Of a DNA stretch of 64,000 bases, positions 22,519-34,384 are shown in pieces; the first letter of the stretch is position 1; every line of letters starts with the position of its first letter. Made by a program: the position numbers and the translations under genes. The notes beneath the pieces are model-generated. The model was not told the origin of the DNA, did not search any database, and was given only the letters and a program-made list of their open reading frames with translations. The stretch is from Adiantum capillus-veneris. Lineage: Eukaryota; Streptophyta; Polypodiopsida; Polypodiales; Pteridaceae. The stretch is from NCBI GenBank assembly GCA_014529385.2, contig CM043948.1:23304451-23368450 (forward strand), given 5' to 3'.

Positions 22519-23431
22519 TGTGGGGCGCATGTCTAACCTCACCATCCTATCTTATTGCAGTATTAACGAGAACCACGATTAATTTGTCAAACCATGGGAC
22601 GAAGCTAACTCGACTAGTGCATAGAGGCTACAAGAGGTTGTCAATCTCTTGGAAAACAACTAATAACTCGCATCTAACTCAGACTACACTCAAGTGACTG
22701 AAATCACCAAAAGCCAATCGCTCATCGGCAAGCAAATCACATCCGTTACAACATCAAATGACATGCAAATGTAACGAAACTTCTAGGACAAGTTTATAAG
22801 ACCTAAGCACACATGCCTATGGCCTCAAACCCCCGTTTAGGTCAAGTTCCAAAATCGCGATTTTTAACAGCAGTGGATTTTTGACCTAGTCGTTTTCGAC
22901 CCAGAATGCATCTAAATGCTTAGCAATGATGCCCCAATACCTTGCCTATGCTTAGTTTTTGATTTGAACATGTAAATTCCTAGTTATGATGAAATTAGGC
23001 CGCGGGTCGACGACGCTAAAAGCTACGAAATACTGTGAATGGCTTACTTCAATGCGTAGAGCTCTTACCTGCGGCGGTTGCAATGCAACAAACGCATTCG
23101 CAATGTGACAATCGGGGAGGGAGTAGGAAGCACGAGAGGGAGAGGAGTGAGCATCGTTAGCTCATGCTATGTATTTCTTATCCAAAAACTTACAAAAATT
23201 GGCTTTTATACCTTATCCAAAGTTTTTGGGTGGTCAAAAGTAATAATCTGGAGTTCTACCAAAGCTGGAAATTGAATGGCTGATACAATCTGGAAGCTTG
23301 TAGCCCCGGCTCATTAATTACAAGGTTTATCAAGAAAACAAGAGTTACAATATTCCCGATTTATCAAAATAATAATTGTTTTTACAAGGAGAACTCCGAA
23401 AAATGGTGTCCACGTTATTTTGTTGCTAACA
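22519..23431 (-). repeat. 3' LTR, giant element copy 2
   Basis: This 913-bp LTR reads on the minus strand from TGTTAGCAAC (23,431) to GCCCCACA (22,519). The TATA box is at 23,203-23,210. It is flanked on the left by ACATT. Confidence 0.93.
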
Positions 23432-26400
23432 TTCCCCCCCTCCTCGCCTGTGTCGTCCCTTGACACAGCTTTCTGGGTTGAAGTAATCTTCGGGTTGACG
23501 GCGGGCGAGGCAGTCCTTCAGTGCTTCCAGTGCTTTTTCATATCCGATTTTGCGTTCTTTGTCTGGCACTTGCAAAAACTGGATGGTGACTTTGTTTCTG
23601 AGTTCTACTACCGAGTAGCCTACAAATCTGGCTGTGAGGTTGCTTATCACCGACGCAAATATCTTCGTTCGCCAGGTGAAAAAGCCAGTGTAGAAGGCCT
23701 CTTTAAAAGCTAGCATATTGTGCGAGGGCAGAAACATGCATCGGGCGTAAAAGCCATAAAGAACTTCCTCTGAGGGCTGCCCACTTAGATCATAGCAGAG
23801 GCCTTTGTTTCCTTCCAAAAATGAGAGCCAAGGGGCTTCTGTCTGCTCAGGATCATTGAAGACTTGTATGCAAGTAAGTAGCATCCTGTAGATTTTGTAA
23901 AGCATTGCGTAGGAGAGATCTGGCAGACTTTTGAAGAATGTCATGGCGCCCGTTAGGGTTTTCACCATGTATTCTTCTGTTGCTTGACCTCTCTCGGGAG
24001 CTGGCAGCTTGGGAAAGTTCAGCCATGTTGGCCTCTTTTTCTGCAGTGATTCGTGTGCTTGCTATGTCCTTACTCGAGGTACATGACAAAATGTTGGATC
24101 TTTCTATATGGCCACAGGTGCTCTCATGAACAAAATCAAGTATCTTGGATTCTTGTTCAACCAGCTTAGCCGCCACTTCGGGTGGTCTTGATCTGCGCCA
24201 TCTTCTTGCATATCTCGGTATAATCTTTCCTTACCTGTAAGAGTTCAACCTTGATGAGAGGGTATGGTAGGGATTGTTGGTTCCATTGAGCATTGATTTG
24301 ATTGGGAGTGAGCTGTGTGACGTTGATAGAGTGTAAAAATCTCAACTCCCAATCCATAGCTGCCTTCCACTACTCATCTACCTCCAAGGCAATCTTCTCC
24401 TTTAGTGCATCTTCCTCAACCTTTGACAGTTGGAACATCAGCACTGTGTCTTCCTCTGTAATTTGGATTTGAAAATCTTCTTCCCCACTCGGCTCTGCTG
24501 TAGACTGCGTATCAAAGTCAACAAATGAGACCGAGGGGATTTTCACTTGGGGCGGCTCTGAAGTGCCCGCCTCCTCCTGTATATCTGGCTTTCCATCTCT
24601 GAGGAGTTGGTTTACTCTTTTCAATTCTGCAATCTCTTTAAGGAGCTCCTCCTCTCTTTGGACCCGCATGAGCGCCAGGTCTCCGCATTGTGACTGCTCC
24701 ACCTTCAACTCCAGCTCTAAATCTTTGTTTTTCTTCTCAAGTGCTTTAAACACCTCATCTGTTCCCTTGATCGAGGCCACGACTGGATTTTCTCTTAATT
24801 GCCGCAAGAAAGTGGCATGATAATTAATTCTTTGTTCCGAATACTGTAGAGATGCGTTTGCTACATCTAATTGTACTTGAATCTTTTGAGCTAACAGAGA
24901 GGTGGTAAGAAGTTCATTGGTCACTTCTGTCAACTGCTCATCTTTCACCTTGCAGGCATCAGATAGCTTAGTCAGGAGGTCACCCAACTCCTCCATTTCC
25001 TTCTGTTGGCTGTCCCTGGCTATCTAATGTCATTCTGCTTCAGTCTTTAGCTCTTGTATCTGATTTTGGAGATCAGTAATTGTAGCCATTCTGTCTTCTA
25101 GCTCTCCTTGAAGAGCATCGATGACCATTTCTAATTCTTTGGCTTTAGCACTGCGGTTAAAGTGTGCTGAGCAAAGTTTCTCCGTCATGATTTGCATCTG
25201 CCTTGCATACTCGTTTACTTGTAGAATGACTTCATCATTGGACTGCCACTCCTCTTGTCTTGCTAGTTCGGATGTGCCGGCAGCCTCTTGTGTTGTTTCT
25301 TGTTGTGTTGTTATTGTTGGTGTTTCTATAGAGGTGATTACTTCCTGGCCATCCTGAGGTTTTGAAACCTCGGCAGTTTCTGGCTGAGTGGAAACAACTT
25401 GTGTGGTCTCAACCCTTTCCGTTTCCATGGTTGCAGGCCTTTCCACCTTCTCAGTTTTGGTTACTTCCTCATGTGTAGTGGTTTGCTCCTTTTCTTTATC
25501 TTCCTCTTTATCAGTTTCATCTGCCGGCTTGTGAGTTTCCTCGGCTGTCTGTTCTGGTGCTGGTTCAACTTCCTTTTCTTCATGTTGCTCAGTGTGGTCA
25601 GTTTGTTGTGTAGCTTCCGTTTGGTGGGTGAAATCAGACTCTTTTTCCTTGTCAGTATCGGCCTCTTCAATGGTCTCTTGGCCTGGCGGTGATGATGGTG
25701 GAGTGGGCATGGGCTGGTCCTGTTGTTCTGGCGGCGGTGAGGTGGGTCGGGGAGATGCCTAGCCTTGCTCTTGAGTTGCTGCTTCCTCGGCTTTCTTGGC
25801 CGCTTCTTTCGCCTTTTTTAGCTTCAAGGCCTCTGCCTCTTGGTACATTCTTTTTAAATGATCCTTGGGATTCTCGGCCTCTTTCCTCCAATGATGTTTC
25901 GTTCGAAGTCCCTTCAAGCCGGTAGGTACCCACTTTTCTGGGTCTTTTCCCTACACTTGCCTAGTGCACTGATACGCCTGTTTTTCTCTTTCAAATCTTG
26001 CTTGCTTTTGGCTCCTCTTGGTGGGCAGCCACTGCTTTCCTCTTCATCTCTTCCCTCCTAGTTCTTTTTTCTTCGTTGTCAGAGCTTTTACTGCTATGCT
26101 GCTTGGATGAACTGTCATCGGATTCATTACCTGATTTAAATGATCGCTTACCAGATCTTGTAGATCTTGGAGAGGGCGGAGCTGCCAAGATCCATGTGTT
26201 CTGATCCGGGGCAGGTGGTAGGTTGTCGGCCATGCCGATGGCATGATAGGCTATTCTGGTCAAGACTTCAGGTGCACCCCAGTAGGTTATCTTTCCCTCC
26301 TTCTTGGTGGCCTTTAATGTTGTTAACACATATTACGCATGGTCCACAGGTTGTTTGGTGGTTGACTTCAGAACTTGTGTAAAAGTTGTGGCAACGGCGT

Positions 26401-26997
26401 GATTTGGTGTCGTGTACCTTGGTGGCCTTTTTGCCAGGAAATGGAAATGTTGGTGGTACAGACGGGTTGGCTCTTCCACCTGCTTGTGGATGAGATCGAC
26501 AAATGTAGCCGTAGCTGTTTCCTTTGTAAACGTGCCCGTTGTTTTCCTATCTCTTGCCCGCATGGTCATCCCTTCAGTGGGCAATCTGAGTGCCTCTGCC
26601 ACTATTTCCTTTGTAATCACAACCTATACCTTGTTTCCTTGGTTGTCTTAGATTTGGGAAGTTCCATCTTCCTTGATGGTGGACAAAAGCTCGTAAGCCT
26701 TCTGAAAGTCTACTCCGCAGGGCTCTTGTTCATAGAAGTGTCGGAGTCCCAACCTACGGTTAGCCTCTTTGGTTTTTGGCTTTGCTGCGACATCATAAAC
26801 CTCTTTGGGCAAGAGCTGCAACTCCACTCTTCACTCTTAAATCTGCCCGTGAAGACCGTGGTGTGGTGTAACTGCTCTTTAGAAAGATAAGATGCCTTTG
26901 CTGCCTTTATTGACTCGGGGTCCAGTTGATACGGTGGCAGCTCTTACAATTTCTCCTTTTGGTTTAACTTCTTCTTGGCCTTCTCCGCGGCTTGCAT
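23426..26997 (-). pseudogene. Long 3' ORF of unknown function (orf3), giant element copy 2
   Basis: This is the same unknown protein as at 15,979-19,570. The start is ATG at 26,997 (MQAAEKAKKKLNQKEKL). The final frame (23,426-23,968) runs through the polypurine tract as RRGGGEC and stops at TAG within the LTR, so the protein end and the priming site overlap. The N-terminal globular region lies at about 26,000-26,950. The Glu/Thr/Gln-rich middle is 25,250-25,930. The coiled coil (LEMVIDALQGELEDRMATIT, then KNKDLELELKVEQSQCGDLA) is at about 24,600-25,200. The C-terminal globular region is 23,430-24,360. It is split into about eight frame blocks by stops and indels. No catalytic motif is evident. 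Confidence 0.75.
23432..23445 (-). promoter_or_regulatory. Polypurine tract, giant element copy 2
   Basis: Minus-strand GAGGAGGGGGGGAA abuts the 3' LTR start, identical in layout to copy 1. Confidence 0.9.
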
Positions 26998-29446
26998 TGC
27001 TCCTGTTCAGTGAATAGAGTACAAAGTTAGCGGAGTTGTCAGATTTTTCTCCAGAATGTCCTTTTAAACTGAAATGCTGATAATCTGGTCCAAATTGCTT
27101 CAAATCAATTTTTGAACAAGCAAAGATGCATAAAATCATGCAAGGAACAAAACTGTATGGTCAAAACAAAAATTTGTAACCAAAGTAAATAATCACGATT
27201 ATTTATAGCTAAAAAAATTTTCAACTTTTTTGCAATTTTGGCTTTATAGGCTTGAAGTATGTGCCAATTACATGCTCTGAGGGAGATTTGGGCTCATTTG
27301 CATGTACATGTTAGAAATGGTACCAGATTTTGGCCTTAGGTCTCTGAAACAGTAGATATAAAAGAAATTTGAGATTTTGAAATCCAAATTGACTCAAAAT
27401 TGGCTAGTGGGCTTATCACATCATGTACTTTGGATGTATGATGACAAATTTTCAAAATTGCCCCATTTTGGCCAAAAAGTAAATAATCGCGATTATTAAC
27501 TTTTCTTCCCAAAATGACATTTTTTGGCATAGACTCGTTCTAGGCATTGTATAGACCTTGGGTATGAATTATGAGGTGATTTAGATAAAGAAAAGTTGTT
27601 CATAACCCAAATTTTGGCTTTCACAGACTTCTTCGCGTTTTTTGGCAATTTTGCAAGTAAAGGGTGGTCATTTTAGCTCCTACTTGAATTTTGGCATGTA
27701 ATAGGTGTGTACACATGATTGGTGAGGTGAATTGACAATTTTCATGCAAAAATGTTGCAAAAGTAAGTAATCGCGATTATTTACAACAATGACAAAAACT
27801 TTGCATTTCACATAAATTTTGACCTAGACATGTTTCATACACCTAATACAAGTCCTAAATTGAATTTGGTCAAGTTTGGTCATGCCGGCATCACTTTGTG
27901 CTTTGTTGACTCTGAAATCATCGTCTTTTGTGACTACTCTATCTGTTGGGTTCGTCTGTCAACTTTGAGGCTTTGGACTTGTTCGTAACATCATCATGAA
28001 GCTACCTGTCCAATTTTGTCTCATTTGGAGTCAGTTTGGCCTCGTGTGTCGAATTTGACGCTTTGTAACCTTCAAGCCGTTTTCCGCTTTTCGAGGGATT
28101 TACTTGATGGATTTCTCCAAACCAATCATATACAATGTATATGATCCTCATTAGCAAGACATCTGTGGAGTCAGGTCGGAATTCTGGCCTTTCCCAAAAA
28201 ACCCTAATTCTCTACTGAGGACCCCCTTGACCCTAGCCGAATGATCATCTGATGGTATGGAATGGTTCTATCATGTTAGGGCATGCTATGGTTCAAATCC
28301 CATCCGATTTGGTCAAGCTGGCAGGGCGCTATGGTCACTTTTAGGTCGTAGGTCTTCGTGCACTGCTCGGCTTCTAGGATTTTTTCTAGGGCTTTAGACT
28401 AGCTACCGGCCGTACAAAATGGATCATTGATTAGTAAGGAACTTACCCCTCATGTCTCGTGTGAAACAACACTGAAAAAGGTCAACTGTAGGCTCCGGAA
28501 ATGATGCGCGAAAGAAGACGAAATGCTCTCTCTGCAAAGCTCCAAGTGAAAATGAGGTGGTTTTAGCCTAATCTGGCTATCTATACCCGGACTTCTCGAA
28601 CCAAATTTCCCCAGATTCCCTCGTTAGTCCTATTAGGCCGTGAAATCTATGTTAGGCTCAAGAATTTCCCAAATCGAATTCCTGTAGCTCATTCTGCAAA
28701 AATTTGCAGAAGTAGGCCTGACCGCCTAATTTAGGCTTCCCACTTCCATCTTCTGATTTTGTTGAAAATTTTTGTGCTTGTCCGCCTTGTCTTTCTGATC
28801 ATCATCGTGTCTTCCGATTTTCCATTTGAGCTTTCTTGCTAATTATTATTAATTTTTGATATTTTTATTGAAAAAATCAAAGAAAATTAAAAAATGCTTT
28901 AAAAAAAGCAAAGTGAAAATCCAATAATTAAGAAAATCTCTTGAAAAACACAGCTATATTGTTTTTTGTTGGATTTCTCCATTTTAAAGCCTTCCTAATA
29001 GCAAAAATGATGAAAATATCCAAAAAAGGACTATTTTTAATGATTTTTTGATAGTATATACACTATTTACACTCATCGGGAAGATATTATCAGTGACTTT
29101 TTCTCAGTTGATGAATTATAAGGGCATTACTAGGTAATTTTGCAAAAATCACACGTTAACATGAAACTTTTTCCTCCCTCTTCAAACATTGTCCTTAATT
29201 ACTTAGTATTTAGTAGTATCCTTCCACCCCTCCTAGATGGCGTTCTCCGGGACGACTGTGTGCATGGGTTGAACAATTGTGTCTATGCATAGCCGTGATT
29301 GGCTCTACCATGATATGAAGATCAATGCAATTCAACTCAATATGCTGTGCAAGAGCTGGGTCTTGAGTAATTAACTCAAGGGTTTCCGTTGTCGAGGTTT
29401 GCTGTTGATGTCTTCCAAAGAGAAAATCATGTAGCCTTTGTGCTCT
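26998..29446 (-). other. 3' spacer of giant element copy 2 with palindromic units
   Basis: This non-coding counterpart of 7,699-10,028 lacks the chromovirus insertion. Position 27,071-27,075 (GAAAT on plus, ATTTC on minus) is the empty target of chromovirus A. The region 28,555-28,727 is the source-like match of a fragment found inside a copia element at 62,077-62,249. AT-rich sequence fills 28,840-29,100. Confidence 0.8.
27185..27784 (-). repeat. Three palindromes in ~288-bp units, copy 2 3' spacer
   Basis: Sites at 27,185-27,206, 27,479-27,500 and 27,763-27,784 are variants of TAAATAATCGCGATTATTTA. Spacings are 294 and 284 bp. They correspond one to one with the sites in copy 1, in reverse order. 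The changes include the central CG becoming CA in the first site, as expected from decay of a methylated CpG. Confidence 0.9.
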
Positions 29447-30571
29447 CTATTTGATAGTACCATCAGGGTGTTTAAGCATGCTGATTGTTTGAGCTGTGGG
29501 GAGCATTTTAGACGGTTGTCGAGCTTTTTCTCGCCACTGGTATCTTGGTCTGCTTGGTGCATGGTTCTTGAGAGTCTGTTTAGACTTAACTGGCCACTGT
29601 TTGATTAGTTTCACGTTATGTGGAGAAGATAAGTGCTCCTTTTTCTTCCAAACCTTTTTCATGGTAGGTTCCTTGTTCATAGATGCTCGATTCTATGCTT
29701 GAATCCTTGGAACCGTCTTCATTTTTTTTGGTGAAGTCTTAGGCACCCATATCTGATTTGGTTTATCTACAAGTTGTGCCTTTGGTACCCAAATTTGCTT
29801 GACTCCTTGCATGCTACTTGTAGCATTTGTTTGTCGAGGGGATGGAGAATATTTACTTCGTGGAGTGGTACTCTGATTGCATCTTTTCCATTCCTCTTTG
29901 CTAGGTGCAATAGGAACAATGAGTTGCCCTCCCTTAAGTGATAGCTTTAGCTGATTTGTATCCCAATCTGGTACTGCTTTGTATGTACGCATCCAGGGAA
30001 TGCCAAGAATCATCGTCTCATTCATGTGTTCATCTGGCAAGCATACAAACTGATGCGGACATGAGCATCCATGTACTACCACATTCAAGTTGACTACTCC
30101 CAATGTTGGAGTTGGGTTCTTGTTGTATCCTTTGATTGTCGTTATTCCTACGGTCAATGCTTGACTTGTTGCTTTCTTGTATGTGGAATAACTGACCGAA
30201 TTCACTCTAGCTCCTGTGTTTACCAAAGCATTGGTGCTATGATTGTTGAGATATACGTTGATGCGGAGATCCATTCCATCTAACCAGTGGTCGTCTGTTG
30301 AAACTGCATCTTTAGGTAATTCCCATTGTCGATCATCTCGTCTTAAAGTGTTGATGGGAATCAGTATTTGTTGATTCTTGAGAGCAGATTTACGCTTGAG
30401 CACCCGAAGTCTAGCTTCCTCCTGGGCTTTGTCAATAACCTGCTGTCGCTTCATCTTCCTTTGTTTGGCTGCATGCATTCTCTCTAGCAATTCATCGGTT
30501 AGTGGAAAATTGTATTTCTTTAAACGGCATCCACTAATCCAATTAGGTAAACCAATTAGCCATTGGTTCAC
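29447..30571 (-). pseudogene. Integrase tail and second retropepsin-like domain (PR2), copy 2
   Basis: The block from 30,571 to 29,693 is open and runs from the integrase C-terminal WISGCRLKKYN motif through a basic helix into the protease-like fold, showing that PR2 is fused to integrase. The active-site stretch (about 30,211-30,227) reads LVNTGARVNSVSY, with catalytic Asp changed to Asn; copy 1 kept Asp but lost Gly. Next come VNLNVVVHG, a MILGIPWMRTYKAV motif (about 29,980-30,020) and DWDTNQLKL. A basic tail with IWVPKAQL and QIWVPKTSP repeats continues past a TAG near 29,699 to 29,447. The fold is most simply explained as a second retropepsin. A host-derived DDI1-like protease cannot be excluded by eye. 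Confidence 0.75.
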
Positions 30572-31440
30572 CTTCTATGGTTGACAATTTTACTGCTCCA
30601 CTTGGAGATACATCTTCAATGATAAATGGTCCATTTCCCTTTTTATTAAACTTGGGAATGTGTTGCTTAAGGGAATAGAATAGAACTAAGTCCCCTTTCT
30701 TGAAAATTTTGGTGATTAAGTGGGAATCAAAAAACTAATTTTGTTTCCTCTTTTGTGCATAGATATGAGCTACAACAGTTAGCCTTTTCTCGTCTAGCTT
30801 TTCCAAATCTTCAAATCTTTTTGACAATTCATGTCCAGTCCACTCAAGAGTCTGTGCTACCCTTAAGGTCGGCAATAGAAATTCTATTGGCAGTATGGCA
30901 TCAAGACCATAAACAAGGTTAAAGGGTGTAGCATTTAAAGCTGTTTTGAATGAAACTCGATAATCCCATAGAGCTGCATGGAGATTCATTTCCCAGTCGG
31001 TCCTTCCTGAACTAACCACTTTGGTCAGTACTGAGCTAAGAATTTTATTCATATGCTCAGCTTGTCCGTTTGCTTGTGGGTGATAGGGAGCTGATTTGTT
31101 ATGGATAACCATAAACTCATTAAGCAAATACTCTATTACCTCGTTGAGGAAATGAGTTCCCCGATCACTGACAATCTCTATTGGCAGTCCATACCTTACG
31201 AATACATACTCATATAAGAATGCAACAGTGGTTCTGGCATCATTCTTTTGAGTCGCTTTAGCCTCGGCCCATTTGATCAAATAGTCTGTAGCTACAATGA
31301 TATATTGAGCTTGGGTTCTATAAGCAGGTGGCTGTATCGGTCCAATAAAATCTATACCCCATTTTGCGAAGGCTCTAGCCCCCATCATTGGTCTTAAGGA
31401 CATACTGTCTACCCGTGTTGGCATTTTTGCTCGTTGACAA
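30572..31440 (-). pseudogene. Integrase core and C-terminal domain, giant element copy 2
   Basis: The frame 30,735-31,424 is open across the catalytic core. It shows GIDFIGPIQPPAY (first Asp, about 31,340), VATDYLIKWAEAKATQKNDA, SDRGTHFLNE (second Asp, about 31,155) and PYHPQANGQAEHMNKIL (Glu, about 31,060). This copy has no stop before the Glu, unlike copy 1. The C-terminal GPFIIEDVSPSGAVKLS module lies at about 30,580-30,630 in a shifted frame. The break near 30,735 is a stop in the QKRKQN region. Confidence 0.9.
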
Positions 31441-32632
31441 GCATCACACCTTCAAACATATTCTTTGGCATCTTCAAAAGTGTTGGCCACCATATGCCTG
31501 CCATCAAGATTGCTCTTGCGGTGATCTCACTAGAAAAGTGACCTCTAGCTAATCGAGCATATGCTTGTTCTCTAATCGGAATATACTCATTTTCATTTGC
31601 ACAAAGACGCAAATGTTGATCCTTACCTCTCCGATACAATTGGTTCCCAATAAGAGCATAGTCTCTTGCTTCCGTTTCAATTGCATTTTGACGGCGTTTA
31701 CTCATATTCTCAGGAAATGTTCGGCTCGATAAGTAAGTAACCAAATAGTTACTCCACTTAGGAACAGGTGACATTTGAAACAATGTTACATGAGGAATGG
31801 GTTGTTGTTTCTGACATTGAGGGAAATCTCTTACAAAAGATCGAACATCTCTCCTCATAGTCGGCCAAAATACTCTAAGTCTTAAGATTCGTTGCATAGT
31901 TTGGTCTTTCGCAAAGTGAAGACCTACTATGGTAACATGTGCTTGCCTTAAGTATTGATCTCTTTCTTTAGGATTAATGCATAAAAGCAATATTCCATCT
32001 CGATTTCTTTTATATAGCCTCCCAGCTAGTAATTGATACGTAGCCGATTGCTCGATTAAATCAACCATGATAGGAAATGGTGAATCCACTTGAGCAATTG
32101 TAATTAATGACACAATTTTTTTCACCCATCTAGGTATCATTTCCACGGAGAACAAATAGGCATTTGGTGGATCATCATCTACCCCTTTAGGTGATTCCCC
32201 TGAAACAATCCTGGACAAATGATCTGCTCGTTGATGTGTAGTGCCTTTTTTAACAACCACAGTGAAATCAAATTCGAGAAGAATGATGAACCATCTCATC
32301 ATTCTTCCTGTGCTGCATGGATTGTTGACCAAATATAACAAAGCTTGGTGGTCCACAAAGAACACAAACTTGTTGGCCAATAGGTAATGTCGATACTTTT
32401 TAACGGCATAGATCATTCCTAGTCCTTCTCTTTCAGTGGTGGTGTAATTCTTTTCTTCCATATTAAATTGTCCGCTAGCATATGAAATAGGAAAGTCAAA
32501 TTTTCCATCTCCTGGTTGGGCTAGTATACAACCAATAGCAAAGTTTGAAGCATCTATGTGTATGTGGAATACCTTATCCCAATCGGGTGCTTTCAATATT
32601 GGAGCTGAGGTGAGAGCTTGCTTAAGCTTCAT
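31409..32632 (-). pseudogene. RNase H, extra zinc module ZF1 and ZF2, giant element copy 2
   Basis: A 407-residue open frame holds three units. RNase H shows HIDASNFAIGC, TTTEREGLGMIYAVKKYR and FFVDHQALLYLV, with the THQRADHLSRIV ending intact. ZF1 follows: LLAGRLYKRNRDGILLLC, then HVTIVGLH, FWPTMR and DFPQCQ (about 31,800-31,945), with Phe where the first Cys is expected. After a spacer (PVPKWSNYLVTYLSS) comes ZF2, starting LIGNQLYRRGKDQHLRLC and containing YARLARGH (first His changed to Tyr) before a frameshift near 31,460. Because ZF1 is uninterrupted here and equally placed in copy 1, the double module belongs to the family. Confidence 0.82.
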
Positions 32633-33635
32633 GAAGGATTCTTCACATGCCTCGGTCCATCAAAGTGCGTAATCAAGCTATACATGGGTTTTGCAATTAT
32701 AGCATACATGTAGATGAACCGTCGGTAATATCCACAATGTCCCATGAAGGCTTGTACCCCTTTGACTGTTGTTGGTCTAGGCAAATCAGCAATGACATGG
32801 ATTTTTTCAATATCGGTAGCTATGCCATTTTTAGACACTATGTGTCCAAGGATTTTCCCTTGTCTTCCCATGAATGTGCACTTTTCGGGGTTTACGCAAA
32901 TCCTGTAAAGTCTACATTTCTCGAATACCTTTTTGAGGTGTTCAAAATGATTAGCTCGGATTGACGAATGTACGCATAAATCATCCATGTATACTTCCAA
33001 GAATTTTCGAAGATACTCTTTGAAAGCATGGCTCATCAATGTCTGAAATGTGGCTGGAGCATTAGTTAACCCAAACGGCATAACCCGATAGGCAAATATA
33101 CCCCATTATGTTGCAAAAGCAGTTTTGTGCTGATCTTTTGGGTCAACCAAAAGTTGATTGTATCCCGAAAAGCCATCTAAGAAGCTGTAAGCTTCTTTTC
33201 CTGCCACTCGTTCTAAAACGTGCTCAGTTATCGGAAGAGGAAAGTTGTCTCTAAGGTAGATGCATTCACTTTTTTGAGATTAACGCACATTCGTAATTTC
33301 CCATTCTTCTTAGGTACTACCACAATTGGGGACACCCAATCGGTGTGTTCAATTTCATAAATGAATTCAGCTTCCTTTAGTTTTTCAATCTCTTCTTTGA
33401 TCTTTCTGACAAATGTTTCGTTATAAGTTTATGGTCTCTGTCTACTTGGTTTCGCATCATCTCTCATGGGTATGGTATGTTGGCATATTTCTGGATCAAC
33501 ACCCTTAAGATTTTTGTAAGACCAAGCAAAGATATCCCGATATTCCTTTAGCAAACTTAACAAAAGCTTTTCTTCTTCTTCTGTTAGGTCATTTGCAATG
33601 TAAGCCGGCCTAGGCTCTTCTCCTGGTTCAGCCAA
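32629..33635 (-). pseudogene. Reverse transcriptase, giant element copy 2
   Basis: The N-terminal part (33,429-33,635) and palm part (32,629-33,081) are open. The block between is broken by a TAA near 33,430 and a frameshift near 33,255. [15 protein letters not shown] begins the palm block. The catalytic box LEVYMDDLCVHSS (about 32,970-33,005) keeps both Asp residues, unlike copy 1. GKILGHIVSKNGIATDIEKI and FMGHCGYYRRFIYMYA follow. A frame change near 32,630 separates it from RNase H. Confidence 0.92.
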
Positions 33636-33637
33636 GT

Positions 33638-34384
33638 CTACCCTTTTAGCGTTTTCACGTCCTTCGTAAGACTCGCCTTGTTTCTGTAGTACCCTAAAAC
33701 AGGTTGTTCGATTATGATTTTCCGATCTTGGAGAGTATACTTTTTGTAATGGGATGGAACATGCACTACATCCTTCCCATCCTCTTTCGTGGTTTCCATT
33801 TCGGTGGTGTATATCTCCTTTAGAGCTTTTTTCAACTCTTGGTATTTCTTTTTCCGCTCGACTCTGGTCATGAGTGTTTTTTTATCCTGATGTTCTTTTT
33901 GAGTACCCTTCCTTGTTTTTCTCGATGTCTGAGACATTTTTGAGTTTCCGTTCGAAGGATATCTGCCAGTTATTTTGTCCTTGACACAATCTTTAGCATC
34001 TATCTGCATCAGGAATTGTGTTTTACTGGAGACTGATGACATGGGTCGTGCTTTCACAATTTTAGTGTCCCTCTTTCTTCTATACCATTTTTGTCTTCTT
34101 GATTTCTGGTTTGGAAAGTCAAAAAAGTTTTCCTCCCTTCCCCTTAAGAGTAGTTGAGCTCTCATATGTTCTTTTTTGGATCCCGAATCTTCGGAGGTAG
34201 CCGAGTGTTCATCCAACTCAGCAGTTGCATTGTAATGGAGGTCAAAAAAGAGTTGTTGAGCTTTCATTAAGTCCTTTGTTTCCTCATCCTTGTTTTTCTC
34301 GATGTTAAGGACCGACATCATTTGGATGGGAATTATGTCGTAGCCATCCTCATTGCAAAATTGAGTAGGCATAGACGTATTCAC
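33638..34384 (-). pseudogene. PR-RT linker, giant element copy 2
   Basis: An open charged linker of about 248 residues, rich in Lys, Glu and Ser, corresponds to 2,740-3,470 in copy 1. I see no domain apart from a short conserved SHYKKYTLQDRKIIIEQPV segment also present in copy 1. A perfect 18-base local duplication (ACATAGACGTATTCACAC) near 34,369-34,405 marks the frame break to the protease block. Confidence 0.6.

Noticed and set aside
25121-26651. Several open frames on the plus strand opposite orf3 of copy 2
   Set aside because: They are reverse-strand shadows of the Glu/Lys/Gln-rich orf3 sequence and do not recur as conserved frames opposite copy 1.
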